This document shows, piece after piece, positions 14,663 through 15,393 of a stretch of 15,393 nt of DNA. Below the pieces are notes generated by a model, which did no database searches, was not told where the DNA came from, and worked only from the letters and a program-made list of their open reading frames with translations. The stretch is from VBDM01 sp035317085 (GTDB taxonomy: Bacteria > Pseudomonadota > Gammaproteobacteria > Burkholderiales > SG8-39). The translations under genes were made by a program, and so were the position numbers. The stretch is from NCBI GenBank assembly GCA_035317085.1, contig DATHHS010000262.1, forward strand, positions 1-15,393, in the 5' to 3' direction. Position 1 is the first letter of the stretch; each line of letters starts with the position of its first letter.

Positions 14663-15393
14663 CTAGAAATATCGTTTTGCCACCAGCCAGGCGATGCCGG
14701 CGATGAAGGCCGAGCCGGGGATGGTAAAGAGCCACGCCCAGATGATGTTGCCCGCCACGCCCCAGCGCACCGCGGAGAGCTTCTGCACCGAGCCCACGCC
14801 GATGATCGATCCGGTGATGGTGTGCGTCGTGGACACCGGGATGCCGAGCCCGGTGGCGAGGAACAGCGCCATCGCGCCGCTCGCCGAGGCGCAGAAGCCG
14901 CCCACGGGTCTGATCTTGGTGATCCGCATGCCCATGGTCCTGACGATGCGCCAGCCGCCGAAGAGCGTTCCCAGGCCCATCGCCGCCTGGCAGGCGAGCA
15001 CCACCCAGAACGGCAGCGGTTCGTGCGCGCCGGAAAGGCCGGAGGCGATCAGCAGCATCCAGATGATGCCCATGGTCTTCTGCGCGTCGTTGCCGCCGTG
15101 GCCAAGGCTGTAGAGTGCGGCCGAAACGTATTGCAGCCGCCGGAACCAGCGGTCCACGCGCTTGGGCGTCGAGCGGGCGAAGATCCAGGACACCGCGATC
15201 ATCAGGACGATCGCCAGCGCAAAACCGAAGAGCGGCGACAGCACGATCGCAGCCGCGGTCTTCAGGATGCCGCTCGCCACCAGCGTGGCGCTTCCGCCTT
15301 TGGCGATGCCGGCTCCGACCAGCCCGCCGACCAGCGCATGCGAGGACGAAGAGGGGATGCCGTAATACCAGGTGATGAGATTCCAGACGATGG
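14663..15393 (-). CDS. PiT family inorganic phosphate transporter, C-terminal part
   Basis: The 3' part of a low-affinity phosphate permease (PHO4/PiT family), which imports phosphate with a cation across the inner membrane. The N-terminus lies beyond the window; about 242 complete codons are visible and the frame runs off the edge. Family motifs are evident: SSSSHALVGGLVGAG near the edge, GHGGNDAQKTMGI (the second-repeat GND signature) and PVSTTHTITGSIIGVG. Several hydrophobic helices separate them. The stop TAG (14663-14665) is immediately followed by the macro-domain ATG. A PhoU-like regulator often precedes pit genes and might lie just outside the window; this cannot be seen here. Confidence 0.92.
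   Translation of the reverse strand, partial: IVWNLITWYYGIPSSSSHALVGGLVGAGIAKGGSATLVASGILKTAAAIVLSPLFGFALAIVLMIAVSWIFARSTPKRVDRWFRRLQYVSAALYSLGHGGNDAQKTMGIIWMLLIASGLSGAHEPLPFWVVLACQAAMGLGTLFGGWRIVRTMGMRITKIRPVGGFCASASGAMALFLATGLGIPVSTTHTITGSIIGVGSVQKLSAVRWGVAGNIIWAWLFTIPGSAFIAGIAWLVAKRYF

Overview
The window is GC-rich chromosomal DNA that looks like a betaproteobacterium. The gene order leuS–lptE–holA, the NodI/NodJ-type ABC exporter and the protein sequences all fit Betaproteobacteria; genus cannot be read from the sequence. Coding density is very high, no stretch over 300 bases lacks a gene, and I see no insertion sequence, prophage, tRNA, rRNA, CRISPR array or integration scar. The leuS and pit genes are cut by the window edges.

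Left block (1–3790, plus strand): the 3' end of leuS overlaps lptE (outer-membrane LPS assembly lipoprotein), followed by holA (DNA polymerase III delta). A NAD(P)-binding SDR-like gene overlaps a glutathione-peroxidase-family gene by ATGA. Then come a small stand-alone Rho-N-domain protein with a histidine-rich tail and a DUF2721 membrane protein. Middle block: an rlmL-type 23S rRNA methyltransferase (minus) converges on the DUF2721 gene, and the two share one CTAG as stop codon. It diverges, over 47 bp, from a long-chain acyl-CoA synthetase (plus).

Right block (6720–15393, all minus strand). Reading in the direction of transcription: a pit phosphate transporter abuts a macro-domain ADP-ribose hydrolase and a long VanZ-family membrane protein. 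Next is a tight five-gene run: thioredoxin-fold [2Fe-2S] ferredoxin, alpha/beta hydrolase, ABC ATPase, ABC permease (NodIJ type) and hemJ, with junctions that overlap or lie within 2 nt. Last come a RimI-like GNAT acetyltransferase and a secreted or periplasmic M1 aminopeptidase.

Most of this is housekeeping. The observations most worth a second look are the ferredoxin–hydrolase–NodIJ-like–hemJ operon, a consensus-perfect sigma-54 promoter sequence just before the GNAT gene, the histidine-rich Rho-N protein, and the macro-domain gene coupled to the phosphate transporter. I see no clear evidence of a wholly new defence or mobile system.
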